Source: Pseudovibrio exalbescens | GTDB lineage: Bacteria > Pseudomonadota > Alphaproteobacteria > Rhizobiales > Stappiaceae | NCBI RefSeq assembly: GCF_028737195.1 | Contig: NZ_JAQZAJ010000002.1 | Span: forward strand, 434,001 to 498,000 | DNA: 64,000 nucleotides | Direction: 5' to 3' | Shown: in pieces, positions 45,935 through 54,603 of the stretch | Layout of the letters: the number at the start of each line of letters is the position of its first letter | How positions within the stretch are numbered: the stretch's first letter is position 1 | Made by a program: the position numbers and the translations under genes | The notes under the pieces: model-generated | The model's database searches: none | What the model saw: only the letters and a program-made list of their open reading frames with translations | Told to the model about the DNA's origin: nothing

Positions 45935-47800
45935 ATGGCTGGACAAACCAGTGGGGCCGCAGCACCGGGTGCATCCGGTCAGGCCTATGAGTTCGTCGAT
46001 CATAGCTTTGATGTTGTCGTTGTTGGCGCCGGTGGCGCTGGCTTGCGTGCGACGCTTGGCATGGCAGAGCAGGGTCTCAAAACCGCGTGTATCACCAAGG
46101 TGTTCCCGACCCGCTCTCACACCGTGGCGGCGCAAGGCGGAATTGCAGCATCTTTGCAGAATATGACGCCAGACAGCTGGCAATGGCATATGTACGACAC
46201 CGTAAAAGGTTCTGATTGGCTCGGCGACACCGACGCCATGGAATACCTCGCCCGTGAAGCGCCTGCAGCTGTATATGAGCTGGAGCACTACGGCGTGCCA
46301 TTTTCTCGCACAGAGGATGGCAAGATTTACCAGCGCCCGTTCGGCGGCCATATGCAAAACTATGGTGAAGGCCCCCCGGTGCAGCGTACCTGTGCAGCAG
46401 CTGACCGAACAGGTCACGCTATTCTGCACACGCTCTATGGTCAGTCACTCAAGAACAATGCCGAGTTCTACATCGAGTATTTTGCGCTTGACTTGATCAT
46501 GTCCGAAGACGGCGTGTGTCAGGGCGTGATTGCATGGAACCTTGATGACGGCACTATTCACCGCTTCTCGGCCAAGATGGTTGTTTTGGCGACGGGTGGT
46601 TATGGCCGTGCATATTTCTCGGCGACTTCCGCTCACACCTGTACGGGCGATGGCGGTGGCATGATTGCCCGCGCCGGTCTTCCGCTTCAAGACATGGAGT
46701 TCGTGCAGTTCCACCCAACCGGCATCTACGGCTCAGGCTGTCTGATCACGGAAGGTGCGCGCGGCGAGGGCGGTTATCTCGTTAACTCAGAGGGTGAGCG
46801 CTTCATGGAGCGTTATGCACCTTCTGCCAAGGACCTTGCATCTCGCGACGTGGTGTCCCGTTGTATGACGATGGAAATCCGTGAAGGTCGCGGTGTTGGC
46901 AAGAACAAGGACCATATCTTCCTGCATCTGGACCATCTGGATCCAGACCTGCTGGCTGAGCGTCTGCCTGGCATTTCCGAAAGCGCCCGCATTTTCTCAG
47001 GCGTGGATGTGACCAAAGCGCCAATCCCGGTTCTACCAACCGTTCACTACAACATGGGCGGCATCCCGACCAACTACTGGGGTGAGGTGCTGAACCCAAC
47101 CGCCGAGGATCCAAATGCAGTCGCACCGGGTCTTATGGCTGTGGGCGAAGCAGGCTGTGCGTCTGTTCATGGCGCGAACCGTCTTGGTTCCAACTCGCTG
47201 ATCGACCTTGTGGTGTTTGGCCGTGCGGCTGCCATCCGGGCAGGTGAAGTGATTGACCGCAGCGCGCCAATTCCAACACCGAACGAAGCATCCTGCGAGA
47301 AAATCATGGCGCGCTTCGATCGCCTGCGTAACGCGAACGGCTCTGCGCCGACCGCAGAGCTGCGCTCAAAGATGCAGAAGACCATGCAAGAAGATGCAGC
47401 GGTGTTCCGTACTCAGGAAAGCTTGGAGCAGGGCTGTCAGCGCATTTCTCAGATCTGGGATGAAATGGCAGACGTCAAGGTTTCTGACCGCTCGTTGATC
47501 TGGAACTCTGACCTTGTGGAAACGCTGGAGTTGGAGAACTTGATGGCAAACGCGATCACCACCGTCTACGGTGCTGAAGCGCGCAAGGAAAGCCGCGGTG
47601 CTCACGCTCGTGAGGACTTCAAGGACGGCCCACTTGGCGGTCGTGACGATGAAAACTGGCGCGTACACACAATCTCTCGTGTATCTGAAGACGGCAAGGT
47701 CGAACTGAGTTATCGCCCGGTCGTTCTGGATCCTTTGACCACCTACGATCAGGGCGGCATTGATCCTCAAAAGATCGCACCAAAAGCACGCGTATACTAA
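45935..47800 (+). CDS. sdhA: Succinate dehydrogenase flavoprotein subunit
   Basis: Oxidises succinate to fumarate with covalently bound FAD. The 621-residue protein has the FAD Rossmann motif [20 protein letters not shown] near residue 30, the flavin-linking histidine in [11 protein letters not shown] near 65, and active-site segments QFHPTGIY and [12 protein letters not shown]. The N-terminus (about 25 residues of [13 protein letters not shown]) is longer than in most relatives and low in complexity. Begins four bases after sdhD. It ends in TAA immediately followed by the GTG of a methyltransferase gene, not by sdhB. Confidence 0.97.
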   Translation: MAGQTSGAAAPGASGQAYEFVDHSFDVVVVGAGGAGLRATLGMAEQGLKTACITKVFPTRSHTVAAQGGIAASLQNMTPDSWQWHMYDTVKGSDWLGDTDAMEYLAREAPAAVYELEHYGVPFSRTEDGKIYQRPFGGHMQNYGEGPPVQRTCAAADRTGHAILHTLYGQSLKNNAEFYIEYFALDLIMSEDGVCQGVIAWNLDDGTIHRFSAKMVVLATGGYGRAYFSATSAHTCTGDGGGMIARAGLPLQDMEFVQFHPTGIYGSGCLITEGARGEGGYLVNSEGERFMERYAPSAKDLASRDVVSRCMTMEIREGRGVGKNKDHIFLHLDHLDPDLLAERLPGISESARIFSGVDVTKAPIPVLPTVHYNMGGIPTNYWGEVLNPTAEDPNAVAPGLMAVGEAGCASVHGANRLGSNSLIDLVVFGRAAAIRAGEVIDRSAPIPTPNEASCEKIMARFDRLRNANGSAPTAELRSKMQKTMQEDAAVFRTQESLEQGCQRISQIWDEMADVKVSDRSLIWNSDLVETLELENLMANAITTVYGAEARKESRGAHAREDFKDGPLGGRDDENWRVHTISRVSEDGKVELSYRPVVLDPLTTYDQGGIDPQKIAPKARVY

Positions 47801-48664
47801 GTGCAGTTGCCGGAGTTGAGCGAGTTGAACAGCATAGCGCCCCACGTTGATACACAGTCTCCGTTTGGTACCTACCAGGCGGGCGATGCTGTGCGCTTCA
47901 TGTGGCGGTTGGCTGATCAACATAAATTCCGGCAAAGCCTTCGCAAGTTTTTCCGGCGCATCAGCGCGCGGTTTTATGCTGGGCCCTATGATACGGAAGT
48001 GGAGGGCCTTCGTTTTCGCATTTATCCGGGCGAGAACTATGATGATCGCAAGATGCTGGCAAAAGGCCGCTTGCCGGAAAAGCAAGAGCACAAGTTTCTT
48101 CAGGAACTTTTGAAGCAGGGTGAAACCTTCGTGGATGTGGGAGCCAATGTGGGCACCTACAGCCTGTTCGCGGCGAAAGCGGGCATGAAGGTTGTGTCTC
48201 TGGAGGCAAACCCTGTCACCGCCAGCAAACTGCAATTTAACGCAGATGCGAACGGTATGGACGATCTCACTGTGATCGTTTGTGGCGCGGGTGCACAAGA
48301 GGGCACGCTGAACCTTTGGCTGGAGCCAACGAACTCTGGCTTTGCCACCATGGTCAAAGATCTGACCACAGGGCAATGGGCAGGGGATTGGAAGCCCGTT
48401 GAAGTTCAAGTGCGTCCACTGGAAGCCATCCTGCGCGATGCGAAGGTCGAGACTGTAGACTTGTTAAAGATCGACGTGGAAGGGTTTGAGGACCGTGTTC
48501 TTCTGCCTTTCTTGCGTGGCCGGACACAGGAAGCCTGGCCGCGCGTAATCTTGCTTGAAACCAATTGCCGCGACTTCTGGGAGGAGGACTGTCTTCAGGT
48601 TCTGGAAGAATGCGGCTATCGGGTTCATGCGGAAACACAAGATAATCTGGTGCTCGTGAGGTAA
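47801..48664 (+). CDS. FkbM-family SAM-dependent methyltransferase in the sdh operon
   Basis: Up to 287 residues from the GTG at 47801, which directly abuts the sdhA stop; TTG codons at 47816 and 47825 are alternatives and no start has a strong ribosome site. The SAM-binding motif I is [16 protein letters not shown] (near 110-125), with [12 protein letters not shown] as motif II and [18 protein letters not shown] as the FkbM signature near 225; the end is typical ([18 protein letters not shown]). FkbM enzymes O-methylate sugars, antibiotics or lipids. Its place between sdhA and sdhB, on the same strand with no terminator, means it is transcribed with succinate dehydrogenase. Why is not clear. 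Confidence 0.88.
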   Translation: MQLPELSELNSIAPHVDTQSPFGTYQAGDAVRFMWRLADQHKFRQSLRKFFRRISARFYAGPYDTEVEGLRFRIYPGENYDDRKMLAKGRLPEKQEHKFLQELLKQGETFVDVGANVGTYSLFAAKAGMKVVSLEANPVTASKLQFNADANGMDDLTVIVCGAGAQEGTLNLWLEPTNSGFATMVKDLTTGQWAGDWKPVEVQVRPLEAILRDAKVETVDLLKIDVEGFEDRVLLPFLRGRTQEAWPRVILLETNCRDFWEEDCLQVLEECGYRVHAETQDNLVLVR

Positions 48665-48729
48665 CCCCACTTCGAGCAAGAACGGGGCCTCGACGCGAAA
48701 AGGGCCTCAACAGACGCGGAGCAAGAAAA

Positions 48730-49512
48730 ATGGTTCAGCTGACGTTGCCTAAGAATTCCCGCATGGGCGAGGGTAAAGTCTGGGATAAACCGGAGGGCGC
48801 CACGAACCTGCGTGAATATCGGGTTTATCGTTGGTCGCCGGATGATGGACGCAATCCACGCATCGATACGTATTATGTCGACATGGACGACTGCGGTCCT
48901 ATGGTTCTTGATGCACTGATCTACATCAAGAACAACATCGATCCGACCCTCACATTCCGTCGCTCTTGCCGCGAAGGCATCTGCGGTTCTTGTGCCATGA
49001 ACATCGACGGCACAAACACGCTGGCCTGCACCAAGGGCGCGGACGAATGTCAGGACGAGATCGTCAAGATTTACCCACTGCCGCACATGCCCGTGGTCAA
49101 GGACTTGGTGCCAGACCTGACCCGCTTTTACGCTCAGCACCGGTCCATTGAGCCATGGCTCAAGACAACAACGCCTGAGCCGGCGAAAGAGTGGCTGCAG
49201 TCTCACGAGGATCGTCAGAAACTGGACGGCCTCTACGAGTGTATTCTGTGCGCATGCTGTTCCACTTCCTGCCCAAGCTACTGGTGGAATGGGGACCGCT
49301 ATCTTGGCCCTGCTATTCTGTTGCAGGCCTACCGCTGGCTGATCGACAGCCGTGATGAAGCTACAGGCGAGCGTCTGGACAACCTCGAAGATCCATTCCG
49401 CCTCTACCGTTGTCACACCATCATGAATTGTTCTCAGACCTGTCCGAAGGGTCTCAACCCGGCAAAGGCAATTGCTGAGATCAAGAAGATGATGGTTGAG
49501 CGCCGCGTATAG
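48730..49512 (+). CDS. sdhB: Succinate dehydrogenase iron-sulfur subunit
   Basis: Electron-transfer subunit with three clusters. The 260-residue protein has the 2Fe-2S site [21 protein letters not shown], the 4Fe-4S site [16 protein letters not shown] and the 3Fe-4S site [25 protein letters not shown] precedes the ATG. The 65-base gap after the methyltransferase holds no terminator, so it is still in the sdh operon; a strong hairpin terminator closes the operon. Confidence 0.97.
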   Translation: MVQLTLPKNSRMGEGKVWDKPEGATNLREYRVYRWSPDDGRNPRIDTYYVDMDDCGPMVLDALIYIKNNIDPTLTFRRSCREGICGSCAMNIDGTNTLACTKGADECQDEIVKIYPLPHMPVVKDLVPDLTRFYAQHRSIEPWLKTTTPEPAKEWLQSHEDRQKLDGLYECILCACCSTSCPSYWWNGDRYLGPAILLQAYRWLIDSRDEATGERLDNLEDPFRLYRCHTIMNCSQTCPKGLNPAKAIAEIKKMMVERRV

Positions 49513-49538
49513 GCAGCTACGCAGGTCGATAAGCTTTC

Positions 49539-49564
49539 AAAGCCGCCTTCGGGCGGCTTTTTTG
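49539..49564 (+). terminator. Rho-independent terminator of the sdh operon
   Basis: AAAGCCGCC / GGGCGGCTTT with a short loop, followed by TTTT; it also faces the convergent outer-membrane gene. Confidence 0.9.
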
Positions 49565-50248
49565 CTAGAAGGTCTCAAAGTGATAGGTGATGCCGATACG
49601 CACGATGTCGCTCGTCACATCTTCGCTGAAGGACGTGGAGCCAATCCGGAAGGTGTCAGAGCCAAAGTCTATATGCTGATAGTCAAGGCGTAAGGACAGG
49701 TTGTCAGCCACCATCGCCTCAACGCCGCCGCCAACCATCCAGCCTGTCATTTGATTGGAATCGCTGCCGCCACCGAAGTTCGGGTTTTCTGCGCTTATCC
49801 GACTTGTTGCGACACCTGCATCCACATAGGCGAGAATGTACTCCCAGATGATGCCAGCGCGCACCTTGGCTGCGAGCAGGTAGTCTGAATCAAGGTCCAG
49901 ACCTGAGGATGAATGCCCGCTGAACCCCCAAAGATTGCCTTCAATCTCCGCGCCAATGAAAACATCCTGATAAACATAGTTGTAGCCAGCGTAAAGCCCA
50001 CCAACCGCGCCATCATAGCCACTGCTGGAGTCAAATCGGTCTTGCCCTCTCAAGTGGGCGTACCCAGCCGAGGCACCGACGTAAGCACCGGACCAGTCAT
50101 AAAGCAAAGGCTCCAAAAATATTTCGGTCTCTGCAATCTCTTGTTCTTCTTCAATTCCAATGTCTTCAATGACCTGCTGTGCTTGAGCGTTGGAAGCAAG
50201 CAACGCACAGGCCATGATCGCAGACGCAGATACAAACACGCGATACAT
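49565..50248 (-). CDS. Outer-membrane beta-barrel protein (OMP_b-brl family)
   Basis: The 227-residue protein has a Sec signal (MYRVFVSASAIMACALLASNAQA), an acidic linker of about 20 residues (EDIGIEEEQEIAETE), then eight amphipathic strands beginning WSGAYVGASAGYAHL. The family ends each strand with aromatics; the last strand is IVRIGITYHFETF, with a terminal phenylalanine as needed by the BAM machinery. This is the Omp25/Omp31 (Brucella) and RopB-like class, thought to stabilise the outer membrane. The acidic linker is longer than in most. It stands alone, convergent with sdhB. Confidence 0.88.
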   Translation of the reverse strand: MYRVFVSASAIMACALLASNAQAQQVIEDIGIEEEQEIAETEIFLEPLLYDWSGAYVGASAGYAHLRGQDRFDSSSGYDGAVGGLYAGYNYVYQDVFIGAEIEGNLWGFSGHSSSGLDLDSDYLLAAKVRAGIIWEYILAYVDAGVATSRISAENPNFGGGSDSNQMTGWMVGGGVEAMVADNLSLRLDYQHIDFGSDTFRIGSTSFSEDVTSDIVRIGITYHFETF

Positions 50249-50360
50249 GGGAACCCCCTTGCGGGCTGAGGCCCTAAGCCAGTCAGAGGATGCCTCTGAC
50301 CTACCCGCAGGGTAATACGAAAATTTTTATAAAACATTGATAACGCAGCGTCGCGTTGGT

Positions 50361-50960
50361 CTACCGGCGCTCAATGCCCTTAAGCAGCATTCGGATGACG
50401 CTGACGCATTGCTCACGCAAAATGGAATAGTCCGTATCGCTCCAAAGCTGCGGAAAGCGAAACTTGGTCGTCGCAGACTGAATGGTAATGGCAGCCTTTT
50501 TGGAGTTGCGGATGTCGAACTCTTCTGCAAGTACGCCGGACCTCAAAATGGTTTCGATGGGATGGCGCGTCAGGCGCAGCAGCTCTTCAGTATGCCTTGG
50601 CCGCTTGCTCATAATCACCTGCAAGCAGCTTCGCATTCCCTTGTGCTGATCGATGAGGCGGTGGGTCTCCTCAAGCTCTAGCAGAAGCAGCATGCTCAGG
50701 CGCGCTGCCGCGCTGGCATTGGGGTCCACTGCTGTCTCAAGCCGTGCGACAAGTCGAGCGATTTCCGCATCAACAACTGCGCAGACCAAGTGGAGCTTGC
50801 CGGGGTAAAAGTTATAGATGTGGGCCATGGAGATGCCTGATCCCTTGGCGATCTCAGCCAGAGATGTCTTCGCGTAGCCATTTTTCAGGAACGCGCTGCT
50901 TGCTGCTTCAAGGACATCAGCTGCCCGCCCCCTTGCAGCTAGGATCTCTCCAATGGCCAT
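50361..50960 (-). CDS. TetR/AcrR-family transcriptional regulator
   Basis: The 199-residue repressor-type protein has an N-terminal helix-turn-helix, VLEAASSAFLKNGYAKTSLA then EIAKGSGISMAHIYNFYPGK, at about residues 17-56, followed by an all-helical ligand/dimerisation domain. The ATG at 50960 is preferred; an in-frame GTG at 51008 would add 16 residues with no family counterpart. Divergent from a carboxymuconolactone-decarboxylase-like gene 213 bases away, so it probably regulates that gene and itself. The effector is unknown. Confidence 0.88.
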   Translation of the reverse strand: MAIGEILAARGRAADVLEAASSAFLKNGYAKTSLAEIAKGSGISMAHIYNFYPGKLHLVCAVVDAEIARLVARLETAVDPNASAAARLSMLLLLELEETHRLIDQHKGMRSCLQVIMSKRPRHTEELLRLTRHPIETILRSGVLAEEFDIRNSKKAAITIQSATTKFRFPQLWSDTDYSILREQCVSVIRMLLKGIERR

Positions 50961-51141
50961 TGTTTTCTCGTGAAGGTGAACTGCCTGAGACTTCAAACCA
51001 CAAGGCACAGCGTTACAAAACGTCTCGCGCCCGCGTGATTACCAAAGTCAGTTATATACGAAAAAACTCATAATTTATATAGTTTTACTGCGACAAGAAC
51101 GCACTTAAATCCGGTTGTCGATCACTATTCACCCCTTTATA

Positions 51142-51155
51142 TTAGATCTATCTAA
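51142..51155. promoter_or_regulatory. Candidate TetR operator before the AhpD-like gene
   Basis: TTAGAT at 51142-51147 and ATCTAA at 51150-51155 form an inverted repeat with a two-base centre, six bases before the ribosome site TAGGAGAG. The position would block transcription or translation of the downstream gene. The size (14 bases) is at the short end for TetR operators. Confidence 0.45.
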
Positions 51156-51173
51156 AATAAGTAGGAGAGACCC

Positions 51174-51524
51174 ATGTCCGTAGATAACTGGAAAGAATTC
51201 ATCGCCCAGACCGATGGCCGACTTGCTGAAATGCGCCCCGGAATTCCCGGTGTGATGAAAGGATTTGGTGAAGTTGCCAAAAACGCCATTGCACCAGGCG
51301 CCCTCGATTCCAAAACCAAGGAGCTTATTGCGCTCGCCATCGGAATTGCAGCCCGTTGTGATGGGTGTCTGGGCTATCACGCAAAGGCGGCGATCAAGTA
51401 TGGCGCTACACGCGAGGAAGTCATGGAGGCAATCGGCGTTGCAATCTACATGGGCGGGGGGCCTTCAGTAATGTATGGTGCGGAAGCGCTTTCCGCTTAC
51501 GATACCTTTAAGAACGAGGGATAA
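51174..51524 (+). CDS. Carboxymuconolactone decarboxylase (AhpD-like) family protein
   Basis: The 116-residue all-helical protein has the AhpD-type active site CDGCLGYH near residues 62-69, with two cysteines and a following histidine as in AhpD peroxidase partners and related disulfide reductases. True gamma-carboxymuconolactone decarboxylases lack the CxxC, so a redox role is more likely. AGGAGAG lies before the ATG. Divergent from the TetR gene, suggesting it is induced by an oxidant or electrophile that the repressor senses (inference). No AhpC is nearby. Confidence 0.85.
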   Translation: MSVDNWKEFIAQTDGRLAEMRPGIPGVMKGFGEVAKNAIAPGALDSKTKELIALAIGIAARCDGCLGYHAKAAIKYGATREEVMEAIGVAIYMGGGPSVMYGAEALSAYDTFKNEG

Positions 51525-51639
51525 GTTACTATTCCCGTTGATGGCAGCGCCAATTGACAGCATGCGCAGCTTACATACTTGCTCTTGAATGGTCTTGCAG
51601 GTAAGTCCTGCTAGAAATCGAGCTGTGAGCATGTAAGCT

Positions 51640-52464
51640 GTGGGTGTGCCAGAAAAAACAGATGCCAACATATCCGCTGCGACCAAAGAGGTTCTTCCTC
51701 ATTTGGAGCGGCTGGCTACTGCGCATTCAATCTGCATCCTCCAAGCTGCCAATCCTGTCTGCTTGACCCAACTTGGTGAAGGCAGCACAGGGTTTCCCTC
51801 TTCACGGTTTGTCTTTGTTCGTTCGGTTGAGCATTACCTCTCGCTGTTTCCCAAAGAAGAACACATCGAAGATGAGGGCATTGAGCCAACCGACATCATC
51901 GGTTGGGATTTGCGCAAGGCGCTAGTTGCGGTTTTGCAAGGTGATCCTACAGCGGTTGACTGGCTGCGCATCACCCCTACTCAGATTTCAGTGAAAGGCT
52001 TCAAGGATAGTTTCGTTGGGTTCGCACAAGAGCACGGCGATCCTGTACGTTTTGCGCAAAGTCATCTTCAACTACTGCTGAAATTCCATCGTCGGTTCAA
52101 AGGGCAGCCGCAGGGCGAAATGGTGCCGGAAAAGCTGATTGATTTGCTCCGGCCGGCTCTATCGCTGCGTTGGTATTCACAGCACAAACTGCAAGGCCTG
52201 CCGCCCGCTCAGCTCGCGCATCTTCTTGATGATGTATTTATCCGCCCTGTTCTTCGTGGTGAGATCGTGGAGTTGTTGGATCGGCAGCGACAGGGACAAC
52301 TCAAGGACCTGGAGCCGATTCCCACCGCCGTGGGAGAGCTTTTGCTTGCAGAAATTGAGGCCGGTCCTGCACTTGCGACTCGTAAACGGCGTCCGTTTAC
52401 TCGCGAAATCATGCAGGAAGCGGACCGTTTCTTCCTCAGGTGGTCGGTCCTTAACCAGCGCTAA
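51640..52464 (+). CDS. RlaP/YcgL-type nucleotidyltransferase-like protein lacking the catalytic motif
   Basis: The 274-residue protein (GTG at 51640 or 51646) resembles predicted nucleotidyltransferases of the YcgL/RlaP family of the pol-beta superfamily: FVFVRSVEHYLSLF, then DIIGWDLRKALVAVLQGDPT, a middle LRPALSLRWYSQHKLQGLPP and the end VELLDRQRQGQLKDLEPIPT. In that family the first motif is GSRAWGFxSxDSDYDVRF, whose aspartates bind metal. Here that stretch reads GEGSTGFPSSRFVFVR: the D-S-D-Y-D block is missing. The protein is therefore probably not a transferase, but may keep a binding or structural role. Its neighbours give no clue. Confidence 0.7.
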   Translation: MGVPEKTDANISAATKEVLPHLERLATAHSICILQAANPVCLTQLGEGSTGFPSSRFVFVRSVEHYLSLFPKEEHIEDEGIEPTDIIGWDLRKALVAVLQGDPTAVDWLRITPTQISVKGFKDSFVGFAQEHGDPVRFAQSHLQLLLKFHRRFKGQPQGEMVPEKLIDLLRPALSLRWYSQHKLQGLPPAQLAHLLDDVFIRPVLRGEIVELLDRQRQGQLKDLEPIPTAVGELLLAEIEAGPALATRKRRPFTREIMQEADRFFLRWSVLNQR

Positions 52465-52538
52465 ACCCGGAACCAGGCGCAGCCCTTGCGGCAACTAACC
52501 CCCTTGTTATTGCAGGTTTACCCTGCGTGTCTGCACTG

Positions 52539-52916
52539 TTAGGTCCAAACAGGTGTTGTGAAGATGGCGATTGTGCATGCAAAGCCAACAGTCCACGTGA
52601 GCGAGCGTAATGAAGCGCGGTTAAGCCAGAAGCAGGCGATGTAAAGAACGCGCATGGAAAGAAAGAGGCCGCACAGGCTGTTGATCCATTCCGGGTCTCC
52701 GCCTTGCCCGAGTGCCACGAAAACGGCGACAGCGAAGAATGGGAACGCCTCTAGGCTGTTGTAATGCGCGCTCTGCGCTCTTCGCCGAAATGGCTCGGAC
52801 CAGTACTCTGGATTTCTAGGATCAGAGTTGTCGAAAGACTTGGACATTTTTCCCGGAAGTAATGCAACCAAAGGAAGCAGGCCCGCAATCAGAATCGACC
52901 AGATGGCAAATGGCAT
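52539..52916 (-). CDS. MAPEG-family membrane protein
   Basis: The 125-residue protein has four hydrophobic segments. The family pattern is visible: RNPEYWSEPFRRRAQSAHYN near residues 34-53, with the asparagine and arginine of the glutathione/quinone site, then EAFPFFAVAVFVALGQG, then RVLYIACFWLNRASLRSLTW. MAPEG proteins include microsomal glutathione transferases; bacterial members are mostly uncharacterised. It has no partner gene on its strand. Confidence 0.85.
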   Translation of the reverse strand: MPFAIWSILIAGLLPLVALLPGKMSKSFDNSDPRNPEYWSEPFRRRAQSAHYNSLEAFPFFAVAVFVALGQGGDPEWINSLCGLFLSMRVLYIACFWLNRASLRSLTWTVGFACTIAIFTTPVWT

Positions 52917-53220
52917 ATTGAATGTGCTCCTGTTCTAAAAGCTTCGCATTATTAAGTAGATAGGCGTATTAGAGGTGGCGGCAAGATACTAGTACTTTTC
53001 AGTAGTTATGTTCAAATTTTCTAATGCAATGCAGTTTAAAGTTTAATCTGCTTAAAGGTGCCCTAGTTCTTTAGTCGACTTTTCCCACAATACTTTTGGA
53101 ATTTTTCAGTTTCGTTGAACTGTGTCACAGAACCGAAGGGTTAACGAGTTACATCCGGCACCAAATTGATAACGGGCCCTGAACGAAATGGTGTCCCAAA
53201 ACGGACCTAGGAGACATAGA
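52917..53220. other. AT-rich gene-free region between the MAPEG and phosphatase-like genes
   Basis: About 300 bases, visibly more AT-rich than neighbours, with no gene, no strong repeat and no terminator. It must contain promoters for the two divergent flanking genes. Confidence 0.4.
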
Positions 53221-53679
53221 ATGGCAATAGCAAACGTTCTATTTGTCTGTGTCGATAATGCGCTGCTGAGCCTGATGGCAGAAGCCTATGCGAACGCGAA
53301 ATCCAATGGTGTTGTGCGCGCCTTTTCTGGTGGCCCCATGCCTGTCGATGGAATGAACGAGTATGGTCGCAAGATTCTCGCAGACAAAGGCATTGCTGAT
53401 AAAGGCCTCGAACCGAAATCGTGGAACATTTTTGCGTTTCCACATGCCCCGCAGCCGGACTTCGTCGTCGAGCTGCAAAGCGACGCTTTGATGATGACGC
53501 CGCCAAAGTGGGCGAACGACCCAGTCGTTTCCAAGTGGCAGGTTGTTCCGGGAAATCACCGGATCACTTCTCTGGAAGATGCAAAGACTGCTTTCCGGCG
53601 GATTCGTGAATCAATTGATCGTGCGCTTTTGTCTGGCCAGTTTGAAACAAACCATATGCTCTGGCGGGTGGCTGGTTAA
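53221..53679 (+). CDS. Low-molecular-weight phosphatase/ArsC-like protein with degenerate P-loop
   Basis: The 152-residue protein (ATG at 53221, AGGAGA upstream) has the fold signature of LMW protein tyrosine phosphatases and thioredoxin-type arsenate reductases: NVLFVCVDNALLSLMAEAYA at the start, then a strand with FSGGPMP, and DFVVELQSDALMM near 80. In active members the P-loop is CxxNxCRS; here it is CVDNALLS, so the nucleophilic cysteine and the asparagine stay but the phosphate-binding arginine and second cysteine are gone. It is therefore probably inactive as a phosphatase or reductase. It stands alone; no ars genes are near. Confidence 0.75.
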   Translation: MAIANVLFVCVDNALLSLMAEAYANAKSNGVVRAFSGGPMPVDGMNEYGRKILADKGIADKGLEPKSWNIFAFPHAPQPDFVVELQSDALMMTPPKWANDPVVSKWQVVPGNHRITSLEDAKTAFRRIRESIDRALLSGQFETNHMLWRVAG

Positions 53680-53858
53680 CTTGTGAAACAGTTGGTTTCT
53701 GTGCAAAGGTAGGCGGCATTAACCAGTTTTGTCGGCGACGGTGTTGGGGAAACGAGGCATTTAGGCCAATTTGTTACTGGTCTGTTTACCTTTTCGGGTC
53801 AATCTTTACGACAGTTATGGTTAATGCACGCTCATACTGAGGCAGGGTGAAAGACACT

Positions 53859-54392
53859 ATGAACCGCGGTTTGACAATTGCACTGGTATCCGTTCTCGCA
53901 ATCTCAACGATGGCGTGCCAGCGCACCACCTATACGCGCAGCTATGTATCACCGCTGCCAGCGACACCATCCACACCCGTAGCAGGGGATTCCTTATCTC
54001 CTCTCGATCAGCAACCGGGTGCAGGTCAGGGCGAAATCACCGGCCAGCCTCTTGATGGCACTGCTGACGGGACACAGGTCGCCTCGGTAGCGCCAGGCGC
54101 AGCAGGTGGCAGCTCCGTGGGCCGTACCGATCTGTTGGGCGGTTGGGATGTCGCATCTGGCGCGGACAGCTGTAAGCTATTCATGACGCTGACCACATGG
54201 AGTGGCGGTTACCGCGCCAATACCCGTGGCTGTAGCGACGAGAGCCTCTCTCGTATCGCGGCTTGGGATCTGAACGGCAGTCAGGTTGTTCTGAAAGATG
54301 CAGCAGGCTCTGACATTGCGCAGCTCTCAGGTGGTGGCAGCTCCTTCAATGGCGTGACAAATAGCGGCGCACCGATTTCCTTCCGCCGCTAA
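53859..54392 (+). CDS. AprI/Inh (Omp19-like) lipoprotein, probable protease inhibitor
   Basis: From the ATG at 53859 the protein has 177 residues: a lipoprotein signal with lipobox ISTMAC (Cys20), a proline/glycine/serine/alanine-rich linker to about residue 90, and a C-terminal lipocalin-like Inh domain (about 95-177) with the pair SCKLFMTLTTWSGGY and the GCSDESLSRIAAWDLNG region; these two cysteines form the usual disulfide. The domain is that of the metalloprotease inhibitor AprI/Inh and the Brucella lipoprotein Omp19. An alternative GTG at 53847 would add four residues. It ends in a hairpin terminator. Confidence 0.85.
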   Translation: MNRGLTIALVSVLAISTMACQRTTYTRSYVSPLPATPSTPVAGDSLSPLDQQPGAGQGEITGQPLDGTADGTQVASVAPGAAGGSSVGRTDLLGGWDVASGADSCKLFMTLTTWSGGYRANTRGCSDESLSRIAAWDLNGSQVVLKDAAGSDIAQLSGGGSSFNGVTNSGAPISFRR

Positions 54393-54417
54393 TCAAGCGA
54401 AAAATCCGAGATTTTGA

Positions 54418-54449
54418 GCCCGGCACAGTTTAACTGGCGCCGGGTTTTT
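54418..54449 (+). terminator. Rho-independent terminator after the Inh lipoprotein gene
   Basis: GCCCGGC and GCCGGGT pair around a loop of about 13 bases, followed by TTTTTC. Confidence 0.8.
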
Positions 54450-54519
54450 CTTACCTATCAGGTGGCCTTCCCACTTTTTGATAGGGGTGTCCGTGCGATT
54501 TTGGCTTGATTGCGAAATT

Positions 54520-54540
54520 GCCTAGGAACTATGCCTAGGC
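54520..54540. repeat. Inverted repeat upstream of zapE
   Basis: GCCTAGG at 54520-54526 and CCTAGGC at 54534-54540 form a perfect inverted repeat about 64 bases before the zapE start. CCTAGG is itself a palindrome, so the pair is also a direct repeat with period about 13. Could be an operator. Confidence 0.45.
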
Positions 54541-54603
54541 TGAAAAACTCGACTAGGGTGATCCCCGATCTCCATCGAACCAACACAACTAAAGTGGGGC
54601 CTT

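Noticed and set aside
47366-48409. A 347-codon open frame antisense to the sdhA end and the methyltransferase gene
   Set aside because: It crosses two real genes on the other strand, with no start signal and no domain.
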